From NCBI GenBank assembly GCA_016716065.1, contig JADJXA010000003.1, positions 186,001 to 250,000 on the forward strand: a DNA stretch of 64,000 nucleotides, read 5' to 3'. The notes under the pieces were generated by a model. It made no database searches and had not been told where the DNA came from. It saw only the letters and a list, made by a program, of their open reading frames with translations. Position numbers and translations under genes: made by a program. This document shows positions 16,894-25,884 of this stretch, piece after piece (positions within the stretch are counted from its first letter, which is position 1; each line of letters starts with the position of its first letter). This stretch comes from Candidatus Leptovillus gracilis. GTDB taxonomy: Bacteria; Chloroflexota; Anaerolineae; Promineifilales; Promineifilaceae.

Positions 16894-18533
16894 TTTCCAG
16901 CACAGCAATTCTAAATGTAGAAAACGGGTATCGGGAAAATAGCGGCGCAATGCCGATGTATCAGCGAGGAGTCGCACTCTGCGCTAATCAGATTAAAGTG
17001 CAGTGTTATGTGGCACGGTTCCGAGTACAGTAACGACCTCAAAACCAGGTAATTACCCAGATGATAGCAACGCGGCATTTAGCCACCTCTGCCGAGGCGA
17101 CTTGTGAGCATCCAATAACAATGGCCCAATCGTAAGAAACGAAACAGTTAGTCAGGGGCGGGTTCTAACCTAGACCCTCGGCCATAAATTGAATCAGGGC
17201 TTCCCAATTTTCAAAGATTTGCCAACGCATCAGTGACCGGGCATCCTCAAAGAAGGTGCGACGCGCACCTAGAGCAGCACGAATCCGTTTGTAGGTCGTA
17301 TCCACCAACTCCAGAAAGGTGCAGGAAAAAGGCGAGTAGATTAGCGTGAACATGACGGTCGCTAAATGTTCTTGCCCATGACCAAAATTGTGCTTAATAT
17401 GATAGCCGTGGGTGGTCAGGACATTATGTCCCCATTTCATGTTTCCAGCGGGCGCGTCCAGCGTGAGTGACAGCTTGACCAGAGGCGCGTCCAGGCGTAA
17501 ACTGGTCACAAAGCTGTTTTGATAAAGGCGTTCGCCAGTCAATTCATGGGTAATCGTCAACTCGCACCAGTTCACGCGAAGACCATCATCACCCGCACGC
17601 AGCGGTAAATCATTGAGATACCGATACCGCCAGATTTCCCCGTGACGACCGTTCCAGACGCGACGACTAATTTCAGGCAGCTTGCCCTGCTCAATAGCCG
17701 CGACCCACTCATAGAGCGTCTCGTGCGAACTGGGCTACACACGAGAATGAAGTCCAGCCCGTAAATCAGCACCAACTCACAGAACGGTTGATGACTGAAC
17801 AAGTCATCTCCCAGGATGACCGCCTTCTGTTGTTGCAGCCAGGTGGCCTGCTGCGGCAACCAACGTTTGGCAGCCGCCAGTTCGCTGTCCTGTTTATCAC
17901 TGCCATCCTGTGGCAGCAGGAATTCCGGCGCCAGAGGCAGCACCGCCGATTGCTCAGGATGAACAACCAAAGCCGTCAATGCCCGATGATGGTAGTGGGT
18001 GACACCTTCGCGCACTTGCTGACTGCATTGGGGGCAATGCACCTTTGTCGAACTAAAGAATTGAATGCCATCGATACCAACCAGCAACCGCCCCCTAATG
18101 CCCGAAATCCGGCCAACTTCTCCTCAGCCACCAACTGCTGCCAAAGCCATTGATAGGCTCCCGCAAATGGCTGGCTGGCACGCCATCCAAAAGGGTACGG
18201 ATATGATTGCCAGTGGAATGCGCGACATCTGGAACACGCTTTCAGATTACTCCGCCCGCGCTTTTGCGCCATAAGGCGTTGATGCGCCAGAAAAGAAGCG
18301 CTTTGCATGAAAAAGATAGAGAAGGCGCCGCGTACCGCGTCTTGCAAAGCATATATCTGGTTATGCCGCCCAGCCCGCTTGTCAGGCATCTTCTCTGTCA
18401 ACTCGCCCAGATGCTGGATAAACCGACTCACTTGCGCTCTTTTCCCACACATCACCCTTTTGGCTTTTGGTGATTGTATAGCGCGATCTACTTCTGTTCG
18501 CAAGTTTTACATTTAGAATTGCTGTTTCCAGCA
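16894..18533. mobile_element. 1.62-kb insertion sequence (16903-18524) with 9-bp target duplication
   Basis: Terminal inverted repeats CAGCAATTCTAAATGT lie at 16903-16918 and, reversed, at 18509-18524. They are flanked by identical TTTCCAGCA at 16894-16902 and 18525-18533, a 9-bp target duplication. The interior carries one decayed minus-strand transposase. Ends and duplication are intact, so insertion is fairly recent relative to the decay of the coding sequence, or the frameshifts are sequence errors. I cannot fix the family; DDE enzymes of the IS4-like group give similar duplications. Confidence 0.85.
17165..18503 (-). pseudogene. DDE transposase, broken into several frames
   Basis: Three reading frames together cover one transposase. 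The N-terminal part at ~17976-18503 includes R-F-I-Q-H-L-G-E-L and M-P-D-K-R-A-G-R-H-N-Q-I-Y-A-L-Q-D-A. The middle part at ~17572-18087 includes L-V-G-I-D-G-I-Q-F-F-S-S and C-P-Q-C, then P-Q-D-G-S-D-K-Q-D-S-E. The C-terminal part at 17165-17575 has N-W-C-E-L-T-I-T and H-N-F-G-H-G-Q-E-H-L. Q-F-F-S-S-x-K-V-H-C-P-x-C and N-F-G-H-G-x-x-H-L are recognisable motifs of this enzyme type. At least two frameshifts, around 17575-17750 and 17976-18090, prevent a full product. Belongs to the IS bounded by 16903-18524. Confidence 0.8.
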
Positions 18534-18668
18534 AAAAAAGGTGGCCTATTTTGGTGTTTTGTGAAGCACAAAAAAGATTGACAGAATGCCCGGCAAGCCC
18601 AAAAACGCCAAAAGGCCGCCCATGTGGCCCATTTTTTGAGACATTCTAATTTTAGGCCAATGCCAGAT

Positions 18669-18696
18669 TTTTGTTGGTTATTATCGTTCGACTTAT
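18669..18696 (+). repeat. 28-bp direct repeat, copy 2
   Basis: Exact copy of 1098-1125, 17.5 kb away and in the same orientation. It lies 145 bp past the IS end and between the IS and the operon's last gene. Confidence 0.6.
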
Positions 18697-18741
18697 CCCG
18701 AATTTACCCCTAGAACCGACCAAAAACTCAAAATGAAAGAA

Positions 18742-18770
18742 CGCGAAGAATTAAAAATGAAAACTTCGCG
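18742..18770 (-). terminator. Possible terminator of the CHAT/caspase operon
   Basis: Minus strand: CGCGAAG, 15-nt loop, CTTCGCG, then a pyrimidine-rich T tail. It is about 70 bp beyond the caspase gene's stop. The stem is short and the loop long, so strength is doubtful. Confidence 0.4.
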
Positions 18771-18840
18771 CTCTTTATGTTCAAATGCTCAAAAAACTAT
18801 ATGAGGTTGCGTCAATAGTCGAATACACATCAGATTCTCT

Positions 18841-20322
18841 TTACCGGCTTATGCGGCGCAAAATAAACTGAGTTGTTGTCCCGGCTGCTTTGGCGACCTC
18901 AGCGTAGGCAAACAGATTGCTCAGCCCTTCCACCGCAGATGGGGCGGCCTCAGCAATGTCACCTATCAAATCGGCTATTTTCTCGTCGTCAGCTTCTTCC
19001 CCGCGGGTAACTTCGGCTTGAAGAGCCACGACTTTGGCGACGGCCGTTGGGTCGGACTGCGCTACCTGCCCCATGAACGAGTTGAAAAGCTGCGTCAACT
19101 CGTCACTGTTCATCCCTTGTTGTATGTAACTGCTCACCTGGGGGTTGTCGCCAATGGCGTTGTTGTTGCCAGATACGCTGCCTATAGAAATTTTGCTGCC
19201 GGTGAACTTTTCGCCACCCGTTATTTGATCGCCTTGAATGACTGTGCTATCCCCACCAACATAACTGCCGCCACTGAAGCCGCCTTCAATGTGGACACCG
19301 CCTTTCTTTTTAATCGTTGTTTTGTTGATGTCGCCCCCAGCCATATCTCCCCCGGCCGCGCCGGAGACGATATTGCCGCCCGCCTGATTCACCGTTGCCC
19401 CCGCTGGTGTGGGCAGCGGTTCAAGCGGGTTCGGCGGCAACTGCCCAATCCCCTTCGCCACTCCCTGCCCACCAAGCAACATCGCAATGGGAAAGACGCC
19501 GGAAGTTTTCATCACCGGCGTCTGGTCGCGCCCCTGCTCCCTGGCCGATTTCTTGACCTGATGGGTCACCCAACTCATTACGTCCGTCACGTAAACCACG
19601 GTGGCGTCGTCGGGGTGGGGAGCGTGGCCGGTCAGGGCTTCTATCAGATGATAGGTGAAGAGGCTCATGGCGCCGTCGTTGCGCACGAAAGAAGATTGGG
19701 CATTGTTGGAGGAGTTGAGAATGGCCCGCCCTTCGCCATCCAGCAAATCGCTGATGTTTTTCGCCCCCGGTTCAGCCGCAAAAACTGGCACAGATTTCGT
19801 CTCCGGCAAATCGAGGGGGAAAGCGGCCGTTTGGAACCGACTGGTGTCCAAAGCCGCCAGGTCTACGTTTTTCACGTCCATCCCGGCCGCGTGGCAGCAA
19901 TCTAGCACCACCAGCATCCGTTGGGCGCGGATGTCGCTGATTTCGGCTGTAAAAGTCTCGGCTTTGATGGCGTCGGCGCGGAGGCGGCTCAGTTCGCGGA
20001 TGTCGTAGGGGATGAGGTAGTATTGGTCGGCCGCTTTGTCTACCATGCCATGGCCGGAGAAGTAGAGTACGGCCGTTGCCTCCCCATCTCCCCTAACCTT
20101 CTCCTGCAACCAGTACAAACCGTCGAGGATTTCCTTGCTTGTCGCCTTCTCCCCCTTGATCAGCCGGACGTTCTCCGGGTTGTAGGCGCACCGCTGTGGA
20201 TGGGCCAGCACATCATAAATGGCCTGCACGTCTTTGGCGACGGACGGTAAGGCCAGCCGGGGCATCTGGTTGGCGTCTACGCCGATAATCAGAGCGTAAC
20301 CATGTTCAAATATCGCGCTCAT
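18841..20322 (-). CDS. Caspase-like (peptidase C14) protein with GD-repeat tail
   Basis: About 493 residues; ATG at 20322 has AGGAGG ahead. Residues 1-~280 are a caspase fold: A-L-I-I-G-V-D near residue 12, catalytic His in L-Y-F-S-G-H-G (~91) and Cys in V-L-D-C-C-H-A-A-G (~143). Residues ~310-400 are Gly/Asp-rich (A-G-G-D-M-A-G-G-D-I-N, Y-V-G-G-D-S-T-V-I-Q-G-D-Q-I), ending K-I-S-I-G-S-V-S-G-N-N-N-A-I-G-D-N. A related I-T-L-G-D-L-S-G-S-Y-N-A-I-G-A-G occurs at the N-terminus of the FGE-STAND protein at 36232. A ~90-residue helical C-terminus closes it. Last gene of the operon, 13 bp after its neighbour. Metacaspase-like enzymes of this type cut after Arg/Lys or Asp and are commonly controlled by STAND NTPases. 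No signal peptide, so cytosolic. Confidence 0.9.
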   Translation of the reverse strand: MSAIFEHGYALIIGVDANQMPRLALPSVAKDVQAIYDVLAHPQRCAYNPENVRLIKGEKATSKEILDGLYWLQEKVRGDGEATAVLYFSGHGMVDKAADQYYLIPYDIRELSRLRADAIKAETFTAEISDIRAQRMLVVLDCCHAAGMDVKNVDLAALDTSRFQTAAFPLDLPETKSVPVFAAEPGAKNISDLLDGEGRAILNSSNNAQSSFVRNDGAMSLFTYHLIEALTGHAPHPDDATVVYVTDVMSWVTHQVKKSAREQGRDQTPVMKTSGVFPIAMLLGGQGVAKGIGQLPPNPLEPLPTPAGATVNQAGGNIVSGAAGGDMAGGDINKTTIKKKGGVHIEGGFSGGSYVGGDSTVIQGDQITGGEKFTGSKISIGSVSGNNNAIGDNPQVSSYIQQGMNSDELTQLFNSFMGQVAQSDPTAVAKVVALQAEVTRGEEADDEKIADLIGDIAEAAPSAVEGLSNLFAYAEVAKAAGTTTQFILRRISR

Positions 20323-20334
20323 CAATCCCTCCTG

Positions 20335-21411
20335 TCAGGTCAGCCAATCGGTCTGCAAAAGTTCAATGGCCGTTTTCCCCACCACCCCCTCATCCGGCAA
20401 AACCGGCTCCTGCGTCATCAACGCCTCAATTTTCAACAGGGCATCCATCCCCTTCATCCCAGCGAAGAAATCGGCGGCGCTGCGGGCGTCGCGGATCGCC
20501 TTGATGCGCTGTTGGGCCAGCGTGGCGATGGCGCTGCGGTCGGACCAGCTTAAATCGGCGCTGGCCAGAATGGCCCCGCTGAAGGTGGTGTAGCTCTCTT
20601 TGACCGCCTGGATGTCGTCGGCGTCGGCGGCCGTTTTCAGCAATTTTTGCCATAATGTCCCATAGCCCAACGCCTGCCAGTCGGAGCGCTGGCTGGTCAC
20701 TTCGATGGCCAGCACCAGGTAGTCGTGGGCGGTGTAGATGTTGCCGTCGGCGTCGCGCAGTTCGCCATCGGTGATGCGCAGCGCGCCGGGATTAAGCTGC
20801 TCGTCGGGAGCGGCGATCATCACCAGGTAGCCCGTTTGCAGCCAATCGCCCGCCCGCAGTTCGCTGTCCAGCCCCAGGCGCAGGTCCAGGCTGTCGCTGG
20901 CGAAGGAGTTTTCCACTGAGGTTTTGATGACGTTGGCCAGGGAAACGGCCGTTGCCAACGGCGCGCTCATCGCCAACTGACTCACCCCCTCGGCCACCTT
21001 GATGAAGCGCTGCGCCCAATCTTCGCCGGGCACGGCATAGAGACCGAGCAGCAGCTTCAGGTCGCCGCCCCGGTAGAGGACGGGGCCGAGCAGCGTCTGG
21101 TTCATCGTCACCACATCCACCAATTCCGCCCCCTCCCCCTGGCCGGGCAAGTCTGGCTGGACAACAAAATTGACCTCTACCTCGCCATCCAATCCGGGGA
21201 AGTGCATCTGGGCGTTGACCACCGGGTAATGGGTTTTGAACAGTTCGCGCCGGTTCTTCAGGAACATGCGCGCCAGCCGCAGCCGCAAATAGCTCTCTTC
21301 TGTCACCAGCGGGACCGCTGCATCGGACGCGGCCGGGAAGAAGTACGGCCGTAACACCTTGCGCTCATCTTTAAGCGCCTGTTTGAATAAATTGCCGAAG
21401 TTGATAGACAC
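20335..21411 (-). CDS. Uncharacterised protein of the protease operon
   Basis: 358 residues from a GTG start (M-S-I-N-F-G-N-L-F-K-Q) preceded by AAGGAG. Not recognised. It is soluble, with no signal peptide or membrane span. The N-terminal half alternates charged helices and short strands (L-R-L-R-L-A-R-M-F-L-K-N-R-R-E-L-F-K); a segment I-T-D-G-E-L-R-D-A-D-G-N-I-Y-T is turn-rich; the C-terminus is helical. It stands 13 bp upstream of the caspase start and 125 bp after the carbohydrate-binding-like gene, so it belongs to the same transcript and could be a chaperone, adaptor or inhibitor for the caspase. That role is inference from position only. Confidence 0.75.
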   Translation of the reverse strand: MSINFGNLFKQALKDERKVLRPYFFPAASDAAVPLVTEESYLRLRLARMFLKNRRELFKTHYPVVNAQMHFPGLDGEVEVNFVVQPDLPGQGEGAELVDVVTMNQTLLGPVLYRGGDLKLLLGLYAVPGEDWAQRFIKVAEGVSQLAMSAPLATAVSLANVIKTSVENSFASDSLDLRLGLDSELRAGDWLQTGYLVMIAAPDEQLNPGALRITDGELRDADGNIYTAHDYLVLAIEVTSQRSDWQALGYGTLWQKLLKTAADADDIQAVKESYTTFSGAILASADLSWSDRSAIATLAQQRIKAIRDARSAADFFAGMKGMDALLKIEALMTQEPVLPDEGVVGKTAIELLQTDWLT

Positions 21412-21536
21412 GAGGGACTCCTTGGGTATACCGTAATCCGTACTCCGTAGTCCAACACCTCTGAGGCGCGTTTACGGACAACGGCTTACGAAATACGGAC
21501 AACGGCTTACGGAATACGGAATACGGTATACGAAAC

Positions 21537-22277
21537 TCAGATGATTTCCAGCCGTACGCCGGGCGGGACGTTGACCTGGATGACTCCGGCCTGATTGTGG
21601 GTGACCTGCTCCAGGCGGACGCCGGGCGGCAGTTGCACGTAGACAACCTGCGTTTCCCCAGGCGGCGGGTCCTCAACAGGCGGTGGCGGCGGGGGCGCTT
21701 GCGCCTCCAGCGTGATGCCATCAAAGAAGAAATCCTTTCCCTTGACCCATTTGCTCTTCACCCGGATCACCACCTCGGCGACGCCGGATGGGGGCACGGT
21801 GAAGGTGATGATGTGGCGATACCAGCGCCGGTCGCCCATGTCGAAGCCATGCACCCAGCCCCCTTCGCCGTTGACCCAAACGCCCGACTCCGCGCCATAA
21901 GCGTCGGTTTCGCCGTGCAGGTGAACCTGGATGGGCACGGTGAGCGTCGCCTGGCTGCCGGGCTGCAAGCCGCTGACGGTTTGCGACAGGGCCGCGCCAA
22001 ACACGGCCGCCGAGTTGAAGATTTTGTAGGTGACGGAGCCGTCGAGGATCAGGGCGTTGGGCTGGCCGAATTGTTCGTTGGGCGGCAGTTGGGCGCTGAG
22101 TTTATGGACACATTCCGGGATGCCCGTCACCAGGCTGTTGGGGTCGTCGTAGAGCGGTTGTCCCGGCTTGAGCCATTCTAATTGCCAGTGGTACGGCCGT
22201 TGGTTGCGCAAATGATTCGCCTCCGCTATCGGCGGCAAGGTCTCCCAATCAGCCATGAAATTCCCATTTTGTAACAT
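21537..22277 (-). CDS. Carbohydrate-binding-like (galactose-binding fold) protein
   Basis: About 246 residues from the ATG at 22277 (M-L-Q-N-G-N-F-M-A-D-W), chosen because AGGAG lies 8-9 bases upstream. The first ~170 residues look like a jelly-roll carbohydrate-binding module: N-G-N-F then aromatic-rich strands (N-Q-R-P-Y-H-W-Q-L-E-W-L) and W-Y-R-H-I-I-T-F-T-V-P. A run of prolines follows, then two near-identical short motifs, Q-L-P-P-G-V-R-L-E and N-V-P-P-G-V-R-L-E-I-I. No signal peptide. It directly follows the GH/C39 gene, so it may be a glycan-binding partner for that enzyme. Confidence 0.65.
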   Translation of the reverse strand: MLQNGNFMADWETLPPIAEANHLRNQRPYHWQLEWLKPGQPLYDDPNSLVTGIPECVHKLSAQLPPNEQFGQPNALILDGSVTYKIFNSAAVFGAALSQTVSGLQPGSQATLTVPIQVHLHGETDAYGAESGVWVNGEGGWVHGFDMGDRRWYRHIITFTVPPSGVAEVVIRVKSKWVKGKDFFFDGITLEAQAPPPPPPVEDPPPGETQVVYVQLPPGVRLEQVTHNQAGVIQVNVPPGVRLEII

Positions 22278-22373
22278 GCTGCACTCTCCTATTGGATTAT
22301 TTATCCGCAGATTTCGCAGATTTGCGCAGATTTTTAATCTGTGGAATCTGCGAAATCTGCGGCTCACTTCTCA

Positions 22374-25300
22374 TTAATTCCCGGCCCCGTTGGCTCTGGT
22401 GTAGACCATCGTCGAGATGATGGCGTTGCGCAGATTGGTCTCTACTGAGTCGGACGGGACGTGGCGCATATATTTGGCTTTGAGCGAGGTGATCCGGTTG
22501 GGCGCGTCCGGCGGCGTCAGCGGGTCTATGATCTGGTAATCGTCGCCGGAGCGCTGCACGATGACGACCCAATGCTGGTCCACAACGGCCGTGTTCAGCC
22601 GCATATCCACCTGGGCCACCACAATATGCCCCCTGGCCAACGCCTGATCAATCCGGGTGATGGGGTCTTCGCCGGTCCAGACGGCCCAATCTACTGGTTT
22701 ATTCGGCCAGGATTGCACATTTTTGTTGAATTGCAGCCCGCCGACGTAGAAGGGAGCGAGGAATTTGACGATGGAGTTGGTGCGCTCGTAGCCGCCCTGG
22801 CTGGGGTCCAGGTTTTTTAATCGTTGGTTTAGCTCTTGCGGATTGATGCGCGTGCCGTAGGCGGAGAGGGCCATCGCCATGCAGGTCATCAGGCAGCCCC
22901 AGGTGCCGATGGTCTCCGGGCCGTAGCCCAGTTGGTCGCCGCGCCAACGCGGATCCACCTGCGAATACCACAGGGAGGGGTCGGCCAGCAGGCGGGCCAG
23001 CGGGGTGCTGGTGGCGGGTGTGTCGGCGTCGGCCGTTGTCACCACAATCTTCACCCACAAGGGATCGCCGAAGAAGTTGCCCCGGTCATCCTTCAGCCGC
23101 CACATCGAGTAGACCTGGCCGCTCGTCCCTTGCGGCGCGGTCATCGGCACGGTGATGACCACCTCTTCGCCCAATTTGGCCGCCGGGATGACGTGTGAGG
23201 GGTTGTTGCGGGCCATCGCCAGACTACCTTCGATGTAGGCCAGATGGAAGCCATCACCCCAATGGCGCGTGCCCGTGTTACGCACTCGCCACTGCTTGTC
23301 AAAATCGGTCCCGGCCACCAATTGCTCGAAATCGGGGATGGTCTGGTCGGCGACGAAGGCCATGTCCGGGGTGCGGGCGGGTGTGCCGGCCGTCGAGGCG
23401 GGAGTGACAGTGACGTCTACGTAGAAGTGGGCGAACGGCTTATCTTGCGGGTCGCGCAATTGCCAGAAGCTGCGGTAGCTGCGCCCGGCCGTCTCCGGGG
23501 CGGTGAGGTTGAGGGTGAAAACGGCCGTTTCCCCCGGCCGCAATCTGTCAAAGCCACCCGCCTCCGGCAGGCTGTAGCTTTGCTTCGCCGTCATCGCCGC
23601 CGGGTGCGTGCCCCGCTCGACAAAGACCAGCCGGTACTTGTCGTCCCAGGTCGTCGTGCCCATGTTGGTGAAGGTCCAGCGGCAGGTGAAATCCGTTTTG
23701 GCGGGCACGACGTTCAGATTGGCTTCGGTGGCGGCAAAGGCGACAAAGGCCGCCTCCGATACCTCGGCGAAGGGGTCCACCGATTTAGCCAGCCCCTTGT
23801 AGCGGTCGCGCATGGCGACAAAGGCGTCGAAGATATGGGGCTTGGGCTGGTTGTCCCGCGTGTTGACGCCGGAGTTGCGCATGATGTCGCTCCAGCCAAA
23901 CCAGATGAGGGTCTGGACGTAATCGGCGTAGTTGGTCGTCAATTCGTTGACGAATTCGCGCATGTAGGTGGCGATGTCGGCGTAATGTTCCGGCCCGATA
24001 TGGCCGTCCGACGCCGCGCCCACCTCGGTGATCCAGAGCGGGATGTTGGGAAAGGCGCGTTTGAAGACGTTGAGGGCGTCGGGCAAGCGGCCGATGCTGC
24101 CATAGTTGAAGATGATGTGTTTGATATAACGGCCGTAGGGATGCAGCGCCAGGGCGTCCACCGGCAGTTTGCCGCCCAGCGCCCGCTGCACCTGGCGCGC
24201 GTACTCGGCGGCATTGTCCGGCCCCGTCTTTAAGCCGCCAAAAATCACCTTCGCGCCCGGATGCGCCTGGCGGATAGCGGCTGCGGCGTGCTGCAAAATC
24301 AGGGCGTAATTGGCGGGGGCGATGCCGATGGCGGAATGGTTGATATTGCCTTTGTCATTGCCAAACTCGCTGTCCTGCTCGTTGTGAATCTGGTAGGCGA
24401 CCCTATCGCCAAATTCGGCGCAGACGCGGGCGACGCGGCCGCACTGTTCGCCGAACTGCTGGGCGTAAGCGTTCCAATCACCGCTTCCGCTATTGTTCCA
24501 GGGGCCATTGCCCCAGTAGGTGTCCTGGTGCAGGATGATGAGGGAGCGGATGCCCTGGCTGGCGTAGCTCTGGATGATGTGGCGATACCGCTCCTGGTAT
24601 GCTTGCTCTGGCGTCTTGTCAATCCGCGAGGCCCAAAAGACGAAGCGCACCCAGCCCAGGCCGTTCATCCGCTCGGCGTCCAACGGGTGGCCGTCGTTGA
24701 TGTTGACGTTCATGCCGAACTGTACCCGCTTGTCACCGGGCGGTGGGTCAGGTCGTTCCGGTGGCAGTTGGCCGCCCACGCCGATAGTCAGCCAGCGGGT
24801 GTCGCCAAAAGGCTGGCCGTTGGCGTCGCGCAGTTGCCAGTGGAAGGCGTAGCCCCCGGCCGTCGTCGGGGCGATCAGGCGCAGTTCCACGTCTACCGTT
24901 TGGCCGGGGTGGACTTGCTCGCGGCCGGCGAGGGCGCGTAGGGTGGCAACGGCCGTTGCGCCCATCGGGTTGGGGCTGTGGCTTTGGGTGTCGGCGACGC
25001 TTTTGTCCAGGTAAGCTACCTGGAAATCGCCGGACCAAACGGCCGTTCCCGTATTGCGCAGCGTCCATTTCGCCGTGAACTGCTGCCCCGGCTGCATGTT
25101 GTTGAAGTTGGCCACGCTGTTGACGAAGTGGACCATCTGGTAGGCCAGGGTCGCTCCCGCCGTCGCCGGGACGACCAGCCGCAGCCAGCGCACCGGGCCG
25201 AAGCGACGGCCGTCGGGCGCTTGCAATTGCCAGTTGGTGGCGTGGGCGGCGGCGGCGGCCGGGGCGGTGAGGGGCAGGCTGAGCTGCGCTGTCGCCCCTG

Positions 25301-25550
25301 GCGGCACATCACCAACGCCCAGTTCGGCCAGGGTGTAGGCTGGTTTGGCGGAGAGGGGGGCGCGGGGGTAAACGGCCGTTTCCGGGTGCGGCGTCAGGGT
25401 GTAGGCGAGCTGGTAATCGCCCCGCCAGGTCGTCGTGCCGGTGTTTGTAAAGCCCCAGGTCGCCTGGAAGGTTGTCCCGGCCGGGATGTGGTCGAGATTG
25501 GTTGCGGCCGTAAAGCCGGCCGCGGCTGCGTTGTTGATGGGTGTACTCAT
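22374..25550 (-). CDS. Multidomain NBR1-Ig / glycoside hydrolase / C39-like peptidase
   Basis: 1058 residues; ATG preceded by GGAGGATTT. Layout: two NBR1-type Ig domains (A-T-W-G-F-T-N-T-G-T-T-T-W and A-K-W-T-L-R-N-T-G-T-A-V-W); a TIM-barrel hydrolase from ~270 to ~590 with Glu in Y-Q-I-H-N-E-Q-D-S-E (~391) and in P-L-W-I-T-E-V-G-A (~506), as in GH39/GH5-like clan A enzymes; two more NBR1-Ig domains; then a C39_2-like papain-fold peptidase with Cys in G-T-W-G-C-L-M-T-C (~887), His in V-V-D-Q-H-W-V-V-I (~992) and Asp in Y-Q-I-I-D-P. No signal peptide is visible, so a cytosolic role or an unconventional export route is possible. Within the CHAT/caspase operon it may be an effector acting on cell-wall or glycan material. 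Confidence 0.85.
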   Translation of the reverse strand: MSTPINNAAAAGFTAATNLDHIPAGTTFQATWGFTNTGTTTWRGDYQLAYTLTPHPETAVYPRAPLSAKPAYTLAELGVGDVPPGATAQLSLPLTAPAAAAAHATNWQLQAPDGRRFGPVRWLRLVVPATAGATLAYQMVHFVNSVANFNNMQPGQQFTAKWTLRNTGTAVWSGDFQVAYLDKSVADTQSHSPNPMGATAVATLRALAGREQVHPGQTVDVELRLIAPTTAGGYAFHWQLRDANGQPFGDTRWLTIGVGGQLPPERPDPPPGDKRVQFGMNVNINDGHPLDAERMNGLGWVRFVFWASRIDKTPEQAYQERYRHIIQSYASQGIRSLIILHQDTYWGNGPWNNSGSGDWNAYAQQFGEQCGRVARVCAEFGDRVAYQIHNEQDSEFGNDKGNINHSAIGIAPANYALILQHAAAAIRQAHPGAKVIFGGLKTGPDNAAEYARQVQRALGGKLPVDALALHPYGRYIKHIIFNYGSIGRLPDALNVFKRAFPNIPLWITEVGAASDGHIGPEHYADIATYMREFVNELTTNYADYVQTLIWFGWSDIMRNSGVNTRDNQPKPHIFDAFVAMRDRYKGLAKSVDPFAEVSEAAFVAFAATEANLNVVPAKTDFTCRWTFTNMGTTTWDDKYRLVFVERGTHPAAMTAKQSYSLPEAGGFDRLRPGETAVFTLNLTAPETAGRSYRSFWQLRDPQDKPFAHFYVDVTVTPASTAGTPARTPDMAFVADQTIPDFEQLVAGTDFDKQWRVRNTGTRHWGDGFHLAYIEGSLAMARNNPSHVIPAAKLGEEVVITVPMTAPQGTSGQVYSMWRLKDDRGNFFGDPLWVKIVVTTADADTPATSTPLARLLADPSLWYSQVDPRWRGDQLGYGPETIGTWGCLMTCMAMALSAYGTRINPQELNQRLKNLDPSQGGYERTNSIVKFLAPFYVGGLQFNKNVQSWPNKPVDWAVWTGEDPITRIDQALARGHIVVAQVDMRLNTAVVDQHWVVIVQRSGDDYQIIDPLTPPDAPNRITSLKAKYMRHVPSDSVETNLRNAIISTMVYTRANGAGN

Positions 25551-25681
25551 AAATCCTCCATTGTATTGTCTAAAAATACCTCGCTCTCAAATTCAGAGTG
25601 ACTTCCCTTTATCTGCATCCTACTCTAAAGGCAAACGGCCGTGCGCCAGCCGGTAGATTGGGGCGGGGGTTGTGCTGCTCC

Positions 25682-25831
25682 CTAATTTGCCATACATCTC
25701 CATTTTCGTGGAGCAGCATACCCTCTACAGATGCCCCCTTTGGTATCAGCAACAGAAAGGTATGTGCTGACATGAAGGTGGCCAACAAACGGGCCATCCA
25801 TCAACTTGCGCCAATTATGTAATACAGCCAT
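25682..25831 (-). CDS. Tiny ORF (49 aa) with W-R-K-L-M-D-G-P-F motif
   Basis: AAGGAG lies 7 bases before the ATG at 25831. Begins MAVLHNWRKLMDGPFVGHLH, then V-S-T-Y-L-S-V-A-D-T-K-G, and ends in M-A-N. The only similar sequence in the window is at 41478-41645: M-V-A-L-Q-D-(stop)-R-K-V-L-D-G-P-F-I-G-Q-P-H-V-G-A-D-L-A-I-A-S-T. The shared core R-K-(L/V)-(M/L)-D-G-P-F-(V/I)-G and the conserved position just after a STAND or DJ-1-like gene argue that these are real genes. It follows the CHAT-STAND gene by 53 bp. Role unknown; a small regulator, inhibitor or signal is possible. Confidence 0.65.
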   Translation of the reverse strand: MAVLHNWRKLMDGPFVGHLHVSTYLSVADTKGGICRGYAAPRKWRCMAN

Positions 25832-25884
25832 GATTTTTCTCCTTATGATTTCATACGCCAAAAAAAGACAAGATAACTTTGCAA

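Larger units (their letters stand above)
18534..18840. other. AT-rich spacer after the caspase gene; 28-bp repeat copy 2 and possible terminator
   Basis: No gene. Contains the second 28-bp repeat (18669-18696). A stem CGCGAAG / CTTCGCG at 18742-18770, with a T-rich minus-strand tail (T-T-C-T-T-T-C-A-T-T-T-T), could end the long minus-strand operon. A CCCATTTTTTGAGACATTC segment near 18630 resembles the repeats at 12.8-13.1 kb. Confidence 0.45.

Noticed and set aside
19018..24941. Long plus-strand ORFs opposite the caspase and GH/C39 genes
   Set aside because: Antisense shadows of GC-biased coding sequence; low-complexity, Arg/Gly-rich products without domains.
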